From Sphingomonas sp. CROZ-RG-20F-R02-07 (lineage in GTDB: Bacteria; Pseudomonadota; Alphaproteobacteria; Sphingomonadales; Sphingomonadaceae), in NCBI RefSeq assembly GCF_022662335.1, contig NZ_JAKNQJ010000001.1, forward strand, positions 558,001-622,000: a DNA stretch of 64,000 nucleotides, written 5' to 3'. Both the position numbers and the translations under genes were made by a program. Shown piece after piece: positions 20,853 through 29,077 of this stretch (position 1 is the stretch's first letter; every line of letters starts with the position of its first letter). The notes beneath the pieces are model-generated. The model ran no database searches and was not told the DNA's origin. It saw only the letters and a program-made list of their open reading frames with translations.

Positions 20853-21407
20853 ATGGCGACGGGGTGGATCGGGCGGACGGGACGCACGCTGGCGGGTGCG
20901 CTGATGGCCGCCGCGCTGGCGGGCTGTGCGGTGACGCTCGTTCCCGCCTATGACGCGCAGATCGACGACGGGCTGAGCGCGCTCTACACCGATACGATCG
21001 CGTTCGTGGACCGCACCACTGCGCTCGCGGGAACGCCGGAGGGCGATTACGCGCACAATCGCGGCTTCTATGACGGCGCCGACGCCCGCGTCGAGACGCT
21101 GATCGTGCGCGCCGAGGCGAACCGCGTGCTGAAGAACTGCCCGACCACCAGGGTGGTGGCCCATGCGCTCGACGCCGCGCGGATCCCCGCCGACGTGCGC
21201 GGCGCGATCGGCACCTTGCCTAGGGACGATTGCGAGGTCGTGCTGCTCCGGCTGATCCATGGCGGCTTCGAATCGATGCGCCGCTTCCACGAGGCGCAGG
21301 GAGCCCGCGGCCTGCCGCCCTCCGCGCGCGGGCCACTGATCGACGGCGGCGTGGGCGCGCAGTTGCGCGCTGGCATCACGGTCGAGATCGCCAAACGCGC
21401 CAGATAG
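20853..21407 (+). CDS. lipoprotein of unknown function
   Basis: 184 residues with a lipobox: a hydrophobic run GALMAAALAGC, Cys at about residue 26. The mature part is helical and contains ALYTDTIAFVDRT, RVETLIVRAEANRVLKNCPT, a second Cys pair and LRAGITVEIAKRA at the C terminus. No family recognised. Followed after 14 bases by a 105-residue hydrophobic protein, so the pair is probably co-transcribed. The start at 20853 has a GGGGGG ribosome site; an ATG at 20802 is less likely as it has no signal. Confidence 0.78.
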   Translation: MATGWIGRTGRTLAGALMAAALAGCAVTLVPAYDAQIDDGLSALYTDTIAFVDRTTALAGTPEGDYAHNRGFYDGADARVETLIVRAEANRVLKNCPTTRVVAHALDAARIPADVRGAIGTLPRDDCEVVLLRLIHGGFESMRRFHEAQGARGLPPSARGPLIDGGVGAQLRAGITVEIAKRAR

Positions 21408-21421
21408 AGGGAGGACCGTTC

Positions 21422-21739
21422 ATGGATATCGATGCGCTGACCGATACGATGGTCACGGCGGGCAAGGGCCTGGCGAGCGGCATATGGTCGGCGATGGACC
21501 ATTATGCCGCGCCCGAGCTGAAGAAGATCGCGGTGCAGATCGAGGCCATCGCCGATCACCTGCCCGACTATACGCCCGAAGGCGCGAAGATCCTGCTGGC
21601 CATGCAGGTCAATGCCGCGGTCGCGGTGATCGTGGCGATGACGAGTCTGGTGATGCTGGCGGTGCAGGAGGCGATCAACGCGATCATCGCCGCCGTGTCG
21701 GGCATCGTGAACAAAGCGGTCGGCTTCACGCTGATCTGA
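21422..21739 (+). CDS. small hydrophobic protein paired with the lipoprotein
   Basis: 105 residues. The first ~60 are amphipathic and helical (MDHYAAPELKKIAVQIEAIA), then a long hydrophobic stretch VNAAVAVIVAMTSLVMLAV continuing to AINAIIAAVSGIVNKAVGF. It could be one membrane span plus an amphipathic helix. A GGGAGGA ribosome site precedes the ATG. No family recognised. It ends four bases before the convergent glutathione transferase stop. Confidence 0.72.
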   Translation: MDIDALTDTMVTAGKGLASGIWSAMDHYAAPELKKIAVQIEAIADHLPDYTPEGAKILLAMQVNAAVAVIVAMTSLVMLAVQEAINAIIAAVSGIVNKAVGFTLI

Positions 21740-21743
21740 GCCC

Positions 21744-22379
21744 TCAGGCATAGGCATAGGGCCCACCCTTGGCGAGCGCGGACCGGTAGGCCGGCCGCGC
21801 ATGGACCTTGTCCAGCCACGCGATCGTCGCCGGGCGCGATCCGTCGAGACCGGCGCGGCTGCGCGCGGCCTCGAGCGGAAAGCTCATCATCACATCCGCG
21901 GCCGTCATCGCATCGCCCGCGAACCAGGGCCGAGTCGCCAGCTCCGATTCGACATAATCGAGATGGACGTCGATCATCGGCTGGATGCGCTTGATCGCGG
22001 GCTTGCCCATCAGCGGGATGCGCGCGAGCACCAGCTTCAGCAGCAAAGGCGGCATCATCGAACCCTCGGCATAATGGAGCCAGAACCGATAGCGCAGCGC
22101 GTCCTCGCGGTTCGCGGGCGCGCCGAGCCGACCATCGGCCTTGTCCACCAGATATTCGACGATCGCGCCGGTTTCGGCGATCACCCGGTCATGATCGTCG
22201 GTGTCGACGATCACGGGCGACTTGCCCAGCGGATGGACGCGCTTCAGCGCGGGCGGCGCGAGCATCGTCTTGGGATCGCGTTCGTAGCGCTGGATCTCGT
22301 GCGGCAGGCCGAGTTCGTCGAGCATCCACAGCACGCGCTGCGATCGGCTGTTCTCGAGATGATGGACGATGATGGTCAT
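21744..22379 (-). CDS. glutathione S-transferase family protein
   Basis: 211-residue cytosolic transferase. The N-terminal thioredoxin-fold domain reads IIVHHLENSRSQRVLWMLDE with Ser/Arg at the position used to activate glutathione, followed by the cis-Pro loop GKSPVIVD and the glutathione gamma-glutamyl site AETGAIVEYL. The C-terminal all-helical domain has WFAGDAMTAADVMMSFPLE, the N-capping/hydrophobic staple motif. ATG at 22379 with GAAGGA upstream is preferred over TTG two codons earlier. Substrate unknown. Confidence 0.9.
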   Translation of the reverse strand: MTIIVHHLENSRSQRVLWMLDELGLPHEIQRYERDPKTMLAPPALKRVHPLGKSPVIVDTDDHDRVIAETGAIVEYLVDKADGRLGAPANREDALRYRFWLHYAEGSMMPPLLLKLVLARIPLMGKPAIKRIQPMIDVHLDYVESELATRPWFAGDAMTAADVMMSFPLEAARSRAGLDGSRPATIAWLDKVHARPAYRSALAKGGPYAYA

Positions 22380-22460
22380 GGGCAAGTCCTTCGCTGCGAT
22401 CGTTTCAGCATATCCCGTCCGGGAGCGGCGGCACCATCGTTTCTCCCCACCCGCCGGCGA

Positions 22461-22487
22461 AGTGGAGGAAGTGGAGGAAGTGGAGGT
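22461..22487 (+). repeat. short 9-bp tandem repeat
   Basis: Three copies of GTGGAGGAA (the last imperfect) in the 215-base gap between the recA stop and the GST start. Nothing else supported in this gap. Confidence 0.6.
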
Positions 22488-22594
22488 GTGTGGCGACGAT
22501 TCTCCACTTTGCCCTTCACGCGACCGCCTTCCACGCGAAACGGCCCGACATCGCTGCCGGGCCGTTCGGTCGCTTCATCCGGCGGCGAAAGAAA

Positions 22595-23677
22595 TCAGAG
22601 GTCGTCGTCCGCTTCCGGACCCGCCATCATCTCCTCGGCCACCTTGTCCGTCCGCGCCCGGATCGCCTTTTCCAGGCGATCGGCGGTTTCGGGATTGTCC
22701 TTCAGATAGGTCTTCGAATTCTCGCGACCCTGGCCGAGACGCACGCTGTCATAGCTGAACCACGCGCCCGACTTCTCGACGATCCCGGCCTTCACGCCGA
22801 GATCGAGGATCTCGCCGATCTTGGAGACGCCCTGCCCGTACATGATGTCGAATTCGACCTGCTTGAACGGCGGCGCCACCTTGTTCTTCACCACCTTCAC
22901 GCGGGTGGTGTTGCCGATGATCTCCTCGCGATCCTTGATCTGCCCGGTGCGACGAATGTCGAGGCGGACCGACGCGTAGAATTTCAGCGCGTTGCCGCCC
23001 GTCGTCGTCTCGGGATTGCCGTACATCACGCCGATCTTCATGCGGAGCTGGTTGATGAAGATCACCATGCAGCGCGAGCGGCTGATCGAGCCGGTCAGCT
23101 TGCGCAGGCTCTGCGACATCAGGCGCGCCTGAAGGCCGACATGGCTGTCGCCCATCTCGCCCTCGATTTCCGCGCGAGGGACGAGTGCCGCGACCGAATC
23201 GACCACAAGCACGTCGATCGCGTTCGAGCGGACCAGCGTGTCGACGATTTCGAGCGCCTGCTCGCCGGTGTCGGGCTGCGACACGATCAGTTCGTCAATG
23301 TCGACGCCCAGCTTCTTGGCATAGACCGGATCGAGCGCATGTTCGGCATCGACGAACGCCGCGGTGCCGCCACCCTTCTGCGCCTCGGCGATGACGTGCA
23401 GCGCGAGCGTCGTCTTGCCCGAGGATTCGGGGCCGTAGATCTCGATCACGCGGCCGCGCGGCAGGCCGCCGACACCGAGCGCGATGTCGAGCCCGAGCGA
23501 GCCCGTCGAGATCGCCTCGACCTGCATCGTCTCCTTCGAACCCAGCTTCATCGCCGAGCCCTTGCCGAACGCGCGGTCGATCTGCGCGAGCGCCGCGTCG
23601 AGTGCCTTTTGCCGATCCCCGGCTGCCTTGTCGGTCGCTGCCATGCCGCTATCGATCACCTTGAGATTTGCCGCCAT
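22595..23677 (-). CDS. recA: recombinase RecA
   Basis: Strand-exchange protein and LexA co-protease. 360 residues: N-terminal helix [19 protein letters not shown], Walker [13 protein letters not shown], Walker [16 protein letters not shown], loop L1 after [20 protein letters not shown], loop L2 beginning [20 protein letters not shown], and an acidic C terminus ([10 protein letters not shown]). Start ATG at 23677 gives MAANLKVID; an earlier in-frame start is not supported. A LexA box lies 75 bases upstream, so it is SOS-regulated. Confidence 0.98.
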   Translation of the reverse strand: MAANLKVIDSGMAATDKAAGDRQKALDAALAQIDRAFGKGSAMKLGSKETMQVEAISTGSLGLDIALGVGGLPRGRVIEIYGPESSGKTTLALHVIAEAQKGGGTAAFVDAEHALDPVYAKKLGVDIDELIVSQPDTGEQALEIVDTLVRSNAIDVLVVDSVAALVPRAEIEGEMGDSHVGLQARLMSQSLRKLTGSISRSRCMVIFINQLRMKIGVMYGNPETTTGGNALKFYASVRLDIRRTGQIKDREEIIGNTTRVKVVKNKVAPPFKQVEFDIMYGQGVSKIGEILDLGVKAGIVEKSGAWFSYDSVRLGQGRENSKTYLKDNPETADRLEKAIRARTDKVAEEMMAGPEADDDL

Positions 23678-23751
23678 CGGATGTTCCCTCGCTAGAGCAG
23701 GTATGAACGCCATTCAACGCCTGAGGCTCATGTACCGCATTCGTTCTCACG

Positions 23752-23766
23752 GAACAAGTGGGGAAC
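23752..23766 (-). promoter_or_regulatory. LexA (SOS) operator upstream of recA
   Basis: On the recA strand: GTTC CCCACTT GTTC, an exact GTTC-N7-GTTC site. The second half overlaps a possible -35 (TTGTTC) followed after 17 bases by TACATG, a plausible -10. This is the established LexA form in alphaproteobacteria and a strong internal reference for the same motif at 6555. Confidence 0.88.
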
Positions 23767-23780
23767 GGCAGAATATCGCG

Positions 23781-23816
23781 CAAGACGCCAAGACGCCAAG
23801 ACGCCAAGACGCGAAG
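23781..23816 (+). repeat. 8-bp tandem repeat CAAGACGC
   Basis: Four perfect head-to-tail copies of CAAGACGC in the recA-ispE gap. A related inverted pattern (GTCTTTGCGTCTTTGCG) lies at 24088-24105. Together they look like the short intergenic repeats scattered in sphingomonad genomes. Confidence 0.6.
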
Positions 23817-23910
23817 GAGGTCGGGATCGGCGCGGAGCGCCCCGCGACCATCGCATGATGGAAGGCCTGCGGCGCTGATGCCTGCTGGAGTTGGACGACG
23901 TTCCCTTGAC

Positions 23911-24022
23911 CCGTTCGCCCCGGGCTTGTCGAAGCCTGTCCTGAGCTCCGCCGAAGGAGGCCGGTACCCACTTTGAAGGCGCGACGGTGGAGAGCGTGCT
24001 TCGACAAGCTCGGCACGAACGG
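23911..24022. repeat. REP-like inverted pair
   Basis: CCGTTCGCCCCGGGCTTGTC(GAAG) at 23911-23934 and the inverted copy at 23999-24022 agree at 21 of 24 positions. The core (C)TTCGACAAGCTCGGCACGAACGG is of a kind repeated in many sphingomonad and xanthomonad genomes between genes. It lies in the 455-base non-coding gap between ispE and recA. Apart from these repeats and the recA promoter I see nothing in that gap. Confidence 0.65.
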
Positions 24023-24132
24023 ATCCACGATCGGATCAAGCCGATGCCATTCCGCTCCGGGAACAGCGATCGTCGTCAAAGGCGAAACGTCTTTGCGTCT
24101 TTGCGTGAATAATCCCGCGAAGGCCGAACCCC

Positions 24133-24966
24133 TCACGCCAAAGTGGATTCGAGCATCCACCAGCCCTGCCCCGCCAATGCCCGCGCCGCTTCGCCACGAT
24201 CCTCGACGGTGTCGAACAGCGCAAAACAGGTCGCACCCGATCCGGACATGCGGGCGAGGCGAACGCCCGGCATCGCGCCGAGCCGCGCGCGCACCTTGGC
24301 GATGACGGGGGCGAGCGCCAGCGCGGGCGGCTCCAGATCGTTGCGACCGGCCACCGCGCGCGCGATCACGGGGCCGTCGGCGATCGCGCCGCGGTCGATC
24401 CCGTCCCACCGCGCGAACACCGCCGCGGTGGATACGCCGACGCCGGGATTGACGAGCAGCACGGGCACCCCCGCCAGCCCCTCCAGTTCGGCCAGCGCCT
24501 CGCCCTTGCCGGTGCCGAAGGCGGTGCGCCCCAGCAGGCAGGCGGGTACGTCGGCACCGAGCGCGCCCGCGACCGCCACCAGCCGGGGATCGTCCGACGC
24601 CACGCCGTGCAGCCGCGCGAGCGCGCGCAGCGTAGCGGCGGCATCCGCCGATCCGCCGCCGATCCCCGACGCGATCGGCAGCCGCTTGTCGAGCGTGATC
24701 GCATGATTCCCCGCAATCCCGAACGTGGCGGCGAAGGCGTCCGCGGCGCGGGTGACGAGATTGTCGGCCCAGTCCCCCTCGCCCGCCAGCCCCTGGGCGA
24801 ACGGGCCGGTGATCGCGAAGCGGTTCGCCGCGGCGGGCTCCACGCGCACCTCATCGCCGTCGCGGCAAAAGGCGAACAGCGTTTCCAGCTCGTGATAGCC
24901 ATCGGCGCGGCGGTGGCGGATGTGGAGGGCGAGGTTGATCTTCGCCGGGGCGGTTTCGGTCGTCAT
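24133..24966 (-). CDS. ispE: 4-diphosphocytidyl-2-C-methyl-D-erythritol kinase
   Basis: GHMP kinase of the MEP isoprenoid pathway, phosphorylating CDP-methylerythritol. 277 residues. Motif 1 APAKINLALHIRHRRADGYH, the ATP-binding glycine/serine loop LPIASGIGGGSADAAATLRA, and motif 3 MSGSGATCFALFD are complete. Start ATG at 24966 overlaps the upstream TPR-gene stop by ATGA. The longer frame upstream is antiframe translation of the TPR gene. Same pathway as dxr at 335. Confidence 0.96.
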   Translation of the reverse strand: MTTETAPAKINLALHIRHRRADGYHELETLFAFCRDGDEVRVEPAAANRFAITGPFAQGLAGEGDWADNLVTRAADAFAATFGIAGNHAITLDKRLPIASGIGGGSADAAATLRALARLHGVASDDPRLVAVAGALGADVPACLLGRTAFGTGKGEALAELEGLAGVPVLLVNPGVGVSTAAVFARWDGIDRGAIADGPVIARAVAGRNDLEPPALALAPVIAKVRARLGAMPGVRLARMSGSGATCFALFDTVEDRGEAARALAGQGWWMLESTLA

Positions 24967-26525
24967 CGGTGGGGCGGCAGGCCGTCGGCGATCTTGGCGG
25001 CGATCCGCGGGGTCACGTCGGCCGGCGCGGTGAGCGCTGCGGCGCGCCACGCGTAGCGCGCCTCGAACCGGCGGCCGAGCGTCCAATAGGTGTCGCCCAG
25101 ATGCTCGCCGATCTCGGCATTGGCGGGCTGCCCCGCCGCGGCGCGTTCGAGCAGCGGCAGCGCGCGCGCGGCATCGCCGCCGCGGTAATAGGCCCAGCCG
25201 AGCGAATCGGTGATCGAGGCGTCGTCGGGCTTCAACTGCGCGGCGCGCGCCAGCATCGCGGTGGCGGCGGGCACCTGTGTGCGATGCTCGATCCGCGCAT
25301 AGCCGAGGTAATTGAGCGCGAGCGGCTGGTCGGGCGCCAGCGCCACCGCCTTCACCAGCACCGGCTCGGCCGCGCGCCACTGGCCGGCCTGGTCGAGCGC
25401 GGCGCCATATTGCAGCCACCCCGTCCAGCCGCCGGCATCCTTCGCGACGATGCGCGCATAGAAGGGCGCGGCATCGGCCGGGCGATCGGCGTTCATCAGC
25501 AGATCGGCATAACGCTGCCAGTCCGCCGGCCCCGCATCGGTGCGTTCGGCGAGCGTCCGTGCGGCGGCGATGGCGGCATCGGGCTGGTCGGTGGCGAGGA
25601 TCGCCACGCGCGTGGCCGCCGCATCGACGGCGAACGCGCTGCCCGGTGCGATCCCGTCCAGCGCGGCGAGCGCGCGGGGCTTGGCACCGGCCTGATCGAG
25701 CGCGGCGGCGAGCAACAGCCGTGCGCGGTCACTCGAGGGATCGGCGATGAGCGCCGCGCGCACCAACGTGATCGTCAGCGGCGACGGTGTGGGGGCGGCG
25801 GAAAGATCCGACGCGATCCGCACGAACAGCCGCGACACCCCGAAGCCCAATGTGGGCGCCGCCGGATCCGGCCGAAGCCCAGGCAGCAGCGTCTGCGCCA
25901 TGTCGGCGTGATCCGCATGGGCGAGCAATTGCGCCGCGGCGATGCGCAGGTCGAGCGGTGCCTGCGCGCCGCCCAGCGCCGCGATCTCGGCCACGCCATC
26001 GGCCGCGCGCCCGCTCGCGATCGTCAGCAGCGCATGCGCTTCGGCGGCGAACCGGCGGGTGACCGCGTCCTTGGCGGGCGGAACGGGGGGGGCGGGCGGA
26101 ACGGGGGGGGCGGGCGGAACGGGGGGAACGGCGCCGGTGCGCGTGAACGCCGCCCACAGCCGGAGCGCGGGCGCGAGCGCGGCGAGCGGCGTGCCGGCCA
26201 GCTTCGCGATCGCCGCCTCGGCCGCGACCGCATCGCCGGCCCGTGCGGCGACCGCGATGGGCAGCAGCGCACCGTCCGCGGGCGCCACCTTCGCCCGATC
26301 CAGCACCGCGAGCGCCCGCAGCGCGAGCGGCGTGTCGCCCGCGACCAGCGCCTCGCGAAACGCGCGGATCGCCACCAGCGGATTGGCGGGGGCGGCGGAC
26401 AGCGCCTGCGCATAGTCGCCCGCGGCGCGCATCGCATGCCCGTCCGCATCCGCGGCACGCGCGCGCAGATAGGCGGAAAGGCCACCGCTATCCGCCATCG
26501 CGGGGCCGGCGACCAGGCCCAGCAT
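24963..26525 (-). CDS. tetratricopeptide repeat protein, probably exported
   Basis: About 520 residues made largely of TPR helices: for example WTGWLQYGAALDQAGQWRAA, PLALNYLGYARIEHRTQVPA, DASITDSLGWAYYRGGDAAR and NAEIGEHLGDTYWTLGRRFE at the C terminus, which is the most regular. The N terminus MLGLVAGPAMADSGG has a short export-like segment. A Pro-rich linker (PPVPPA repeats) lies near residue 145. Start ATG at 26525 is inferred, just after the ETF-QO stop. It overlaps ispE by four bases; sphingomonads often carry such a TPR gene between these two. Partner unknown. Confidence 0.82.
   Translation of the reverse strand: MLGLVAGPAMADSGGLSAYLRARAADADGHAMRAAGDYAQALSAAPANPLVAIRAFREALVAGDTPLALRALAVLDRAKVAPADGALLPIAVAARAGDAVAAEAAIAKLAGTPLAALAPALRLWAAFTRTGAVPPVPPAPPVPPAPPVPPAKDAVTRRFAAEAHALLTIASGRAADGVAEIAALGGAQAPLDLRIAAAQLLAHADHADMAQTLLPGLRPDPAAPTLGFGVSRLFVRIASDLSAAPTPSPLTITLVRAALIADPSSDRARLLLAAALDQAGAKPRALAALDGIAPGSAFAVDAAATRVAILATDQPDAAIAAARTLAERTDAGPADWQRYADLLMNADRPADAAPFYARIVAKDAGGWTGWLQYGAALDQAGQWRAAEPVLVKAVALAPDQPLALNYLGYARIEHRTQVPAATAMLARAAQLKPDDASITDSLGWAYYRGGDAARALPLLERAAAGQPANAEIGEHLGDTYWTLGRRFEARYAWRAAALTAPADVTPRIAAKIADGLPPHR
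26073..26126 (-). repeat. 18-bp minisatellite encoding a Pro-rich linker
   Basis: Three perfect copies of GGCGGGCGGAACGGGGGG (plus strand), in frame inside the TPR gene, encoding the six-residue period PPVPPA. The G8 runs and identical units make copy-number slippage likely. Confidence 0.85.
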
Positions 26526-26538
26526 CAGAAGGACGCGC

Positions 26539-28194
26539 CTACATATTGGGATAGTTCGGGCCTCCGCCGCCTTCGGGCACCACCCAGTTGATGTTCTGCG
26601 TGGGATCCTTGATGTCGCACGTCTTGCAGTGGACACAGTTCTGCGCGTTGATGACGAATTTCGGATCGCCCGTCTCGACGCCGACGAACTCGTACACGCC
26701 CGCCGGACAGTAACGCTGCGACGGGCCGTCGAACATCGGCAGATTATAGTCGACCGGCACGTCGGGATCGCGCAGCGTCAGGTGGACGGGCTGATCCTCC
26801 TCGTGATTGGTGTTCGACAGGAACACCGAGGAGAGGCGATCGAACGTCAGGACGCCGTCGGGCTTGGGATAGACCGGCGGCTTGACCAGATCCTTGCGCC
26901 ACAGGCTTTCGTGATCGGGCTTGTGGCCCAGCGTGAAGGGCATCTTCAGCCCGAAATGCTCGAGCCACATCGTGACGCCCGACAAGCCCGAGCCGACGAA
27001 ATCACCGAACTTCTTGACCAGCGGCACGACGTTGCGGACGACCGACAGCTCCTTCTTCAGCCAGGACGCGTCGAACGCCTCGGGATAGGCGGCCAGCTCG
27101 TCATGGCTGCGCTGCGACAGGATCGCGTCGACCGCGGCGTCGGCGGCCATCATGCCCGATTTCATCGCGCCATGCGTGCCCTTCAGCCGCGGCACATTGA
27201 GGAAGCCCGCCGAACAGCCGATCAGCGCGCCGCCCGGAAAGACGAGCTTCGGGATCGACTGCAACCCGCCATCGTTGATCGCGCGCGCACCATAGGACAC
27301 GCGCTTGCCGCCCTTCAGGATGGCCGCGATCTCGGGATGCGTCTTCCACTTCTGCATCTCCTGGAAAGGCGAGAGATACGGGTTGGAATAGTTGAGCCAC
27401 GTGACGAAACCGAGCGACACCTGGCCGTTCGCCTGGTGATAGAGCCAGCTGCCGCCGTTCGCATCGTCGCCGAGCGGCCAGCCCTGCGTGTGGATCACGC
27501 GGCCGGGGCTGTGGAGCGCGGGATCGATGTCCCACAATTCCTTGATGCCGAGGCCGTAGACCTGGGGCTGGCTGTCTTTCGCCAGATCGAACTGGCGGAT
27601 GATCTCCTTGGAGAGATGCCCGCGGACGCCTTCGGCGAAGAAGGTGTATTTGGCGTGGAGTTCCAGGCCCGGCGTATAGTCGCCCTTGTGCGTGCCGTCG
27701 CGCGCCACGCCCATGTCGCCGGTGGCGACGCCCATCACATGGCCCGCCTCGTCGAACAGGATCTCGGCGGCGGCGAAGCCGGGGAAGATCTCGACGCCCA
27801 GTTCCTCGGCCTTGCCCGCCAGCCAGCGGCACAGATTGCCGAGGCTGCCGGTATAGGTGCCCTTGTTGTGCATGAACGGCGGCGTCAGGAACTCGGGCAG
27901 CACCGTCTTGCCCTTCTCGGACAGGACCCAATGGTGGTTCTCGGTGACCGGCACCTCGGCCAGCGGGCAGCCATCGGTGCGCCAATCGGGCAGCAGCTCG
28001 TCGAGGCTGCGCGGATCGATCACCGCACCCGACAGGATGTGCGCCCCCACTTCGGAGCCCTTTTCCAGCACGCAGACGGCGATGTCCGCGCCCGTCTCGG
28101 CGGCGCGTTGTTTCAGCCGGATCGCGGCGGACAGGCCGGCCGGCCCCGCTCCCACGATCACCACGTCATAGGGCATCGACTCGCGTGTCGTCAT
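26539..28194 (-). CDS. electron-transfer flavoprotein-ubiquinone oxidoreductase
   Basis: Membrane-associated FAD/4Fe-4S enzyme passing electrons from ETF to ubiquinone during fatty-acid and amino-acid oxidation. 551 residues, full length. N-terminal FAD motif YDVVIVGAGPAGLSAAIRL, the segment EKGSEVGAHILSGAVIDPR, GCSAGFLNVPRLKGTHGAMK, and the C-terminal cluster ligands CVHCKTCDIKDPTQNINW with the fourth Cys in RYCPAGVYEF. Start MTTRESMPYD at 28194. Divergent from the UDG-like gene. ETF subunits are not in this window. Confidence 0.96.
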   Translation of the reverse strand: MTTRESMPYDVVIVGAGPAGLSAAIRLKQRAAETGADIAVCVLEKGSEVGAHILSGAVIDPRSLDELLPDWRTDGCPLAEVPVTENHHWVLSEKGKTVLPEFLTPPFMHNKGTYTGSLGNLCRWLAGKAEELGVEIFPGFAAAEILFDEAGHVMGVATGDMGVARDGTHKGDYTPGLELHAKYTFFAEGVRGHLSKEIIRQFDLAKDSQPQVYGLGIKELWDIDPALHSPGRVIHTQGWPLGDDANGGSWLYHQANGQVSLGFVTWLNYSNPYLSPFQEMQKWKTHPEIAAILKGGKRVSYGARAINDGGLQSIPKLVFPGGALIGCSAGFLNVPRLKGTHGAMKSGMMAADAAVDAILSQRSHDELAAYPEAFDASWLKKELSVVRNVVPLVKKFGDFVGSGLSGVTMWLEHFGLKMPFTLGHKPDHESLWRKDLVKPPVYPKPDGVLTFDRLSSVFLSNTNHEEDQPVHLTLRDPDVPVDYNLPMFDGPSQRYCPAGVYEFVGVETGDPKFVINAQNCVHCKTCDIKDPTQNINWVVPEGGGGPNYPNM

Positions 28195-28312
28195 GTTCGT
28201 CTCCGCAGCGCCTCTCGCCTCACGTCGTTCGGGCTTATGCCCGCAACGTCCTGTCCGTTCCGCCGTGCCCGCGAATTGACCGCGGCGTCAACCGCATAGC
28301 TAGAAGCAACCG

Positions 28313-29077
28313 ATGGGGGCAGATCAGAACAGCGACTGGCGGGCACTGGCGGCGAGCGCGCTCGCATGGTGGAGCGACGCGGGCGTCGATTGCCTCGTCA
28401 ACGATCTGCCGCGCGACTGGCTGGCGGCCGAAACGCCGGTGCCGCTCGCGGCGGCAGCTGTCGCAGCCACGCCTGCCGTAACGGCGGCCGCCCTCGCGCC
28501 AGCCCCGGCGATGCCGATGGCGCTCGCCGAGTTCCTGACATGGCGTTTGGGCGCGGACGTGCCCGAGGCGGGATGGAGCGGCATTTCGCTCGCCGCGAGC
28601 GGACCGGCCGATGCCGCGGTGATGGTGCTGGTCGATTGCCCCGATCGCGACGACGGCGATGCGGGCGCGCTGCTGTCCGGGCTGCCGGGGCGGTTGTTCG
28701 ACCGGATGCTGGCGGCGATCGGCCTCGCCCGCGAATCGGTCCACCTCGCCGCGGTCTGCGCGCGCCGGCCCGCCACCGGCCGTGCGGCGCGCGATACCGA
28801 GGCGCGGCTGGCCGATCTGGCGCGCCACCATGTCGCGCTGGTCGCGCCCAAAAGGCTGTTGCTGCTGGGCGATGCGGCGAGCCGTGCGCTTCTCGGGACC
28901 ACCGTCCGCGAGGCGCAGGGACGTTTACACCCCTTTAACCATAAGGATGGAGTGTTGGCCTCTCCGGAAACGCAGGTGGTGGCGAGCTACCATCCGCGCT
29001 TCCTGATCGAGAAGCCCGCCGCCAAGGCCGAAGCCTGGAAGGATTTGCAGATGCTGATCGGGGGAATGACGGAATGA
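28313..29077 (+). CDS. degenerate uracil-DNA glycosylase superfamily protein
   Basis: 254 residues. The C-terminal ~170 residues follow the family 4/5 UDG layout: a helix GLPGRLFDRMLAAIGLARES, the strand-helix APKRLLLLGDAASRALLG and the motif VVASYHPRFLIEKPAAK with the SxHP loop. The usual first catalytic motif (GEAPG..ED) is replaced by VDCPDRDDGD, the NxxKCRPP block by AAVCARRPA, and the four Fe-S cysteines are missing. An Ala/Pro linker (residues ~42-65) precedes this domain. It overlaps the lytic transglycosylase start by ATGA. Fold is supported; glycosylase activity is doubtful. Confidence 0.8.
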   Translation: MGADQNSDWRALAASALAWWSDAGVDCLVNDLPRDWLAAETPVPLAAAAVAATPAVTAAALAPAPAMPMALAEFLTWRLGADVPEAGWSGISLAASGPADAAVMVLVDCPDRDDGDAGALLSGLPGRLFDRMLAAIGLARESVHLAAVCARRPATGRAARDTEARLADLARHHVALVAPKRLLLLGDAASRALLGTTVREAQGRLHPFNHKDGVLASPETQVVASYHPRFLIEKPAAKAEAWKDLQMLIGGMTE

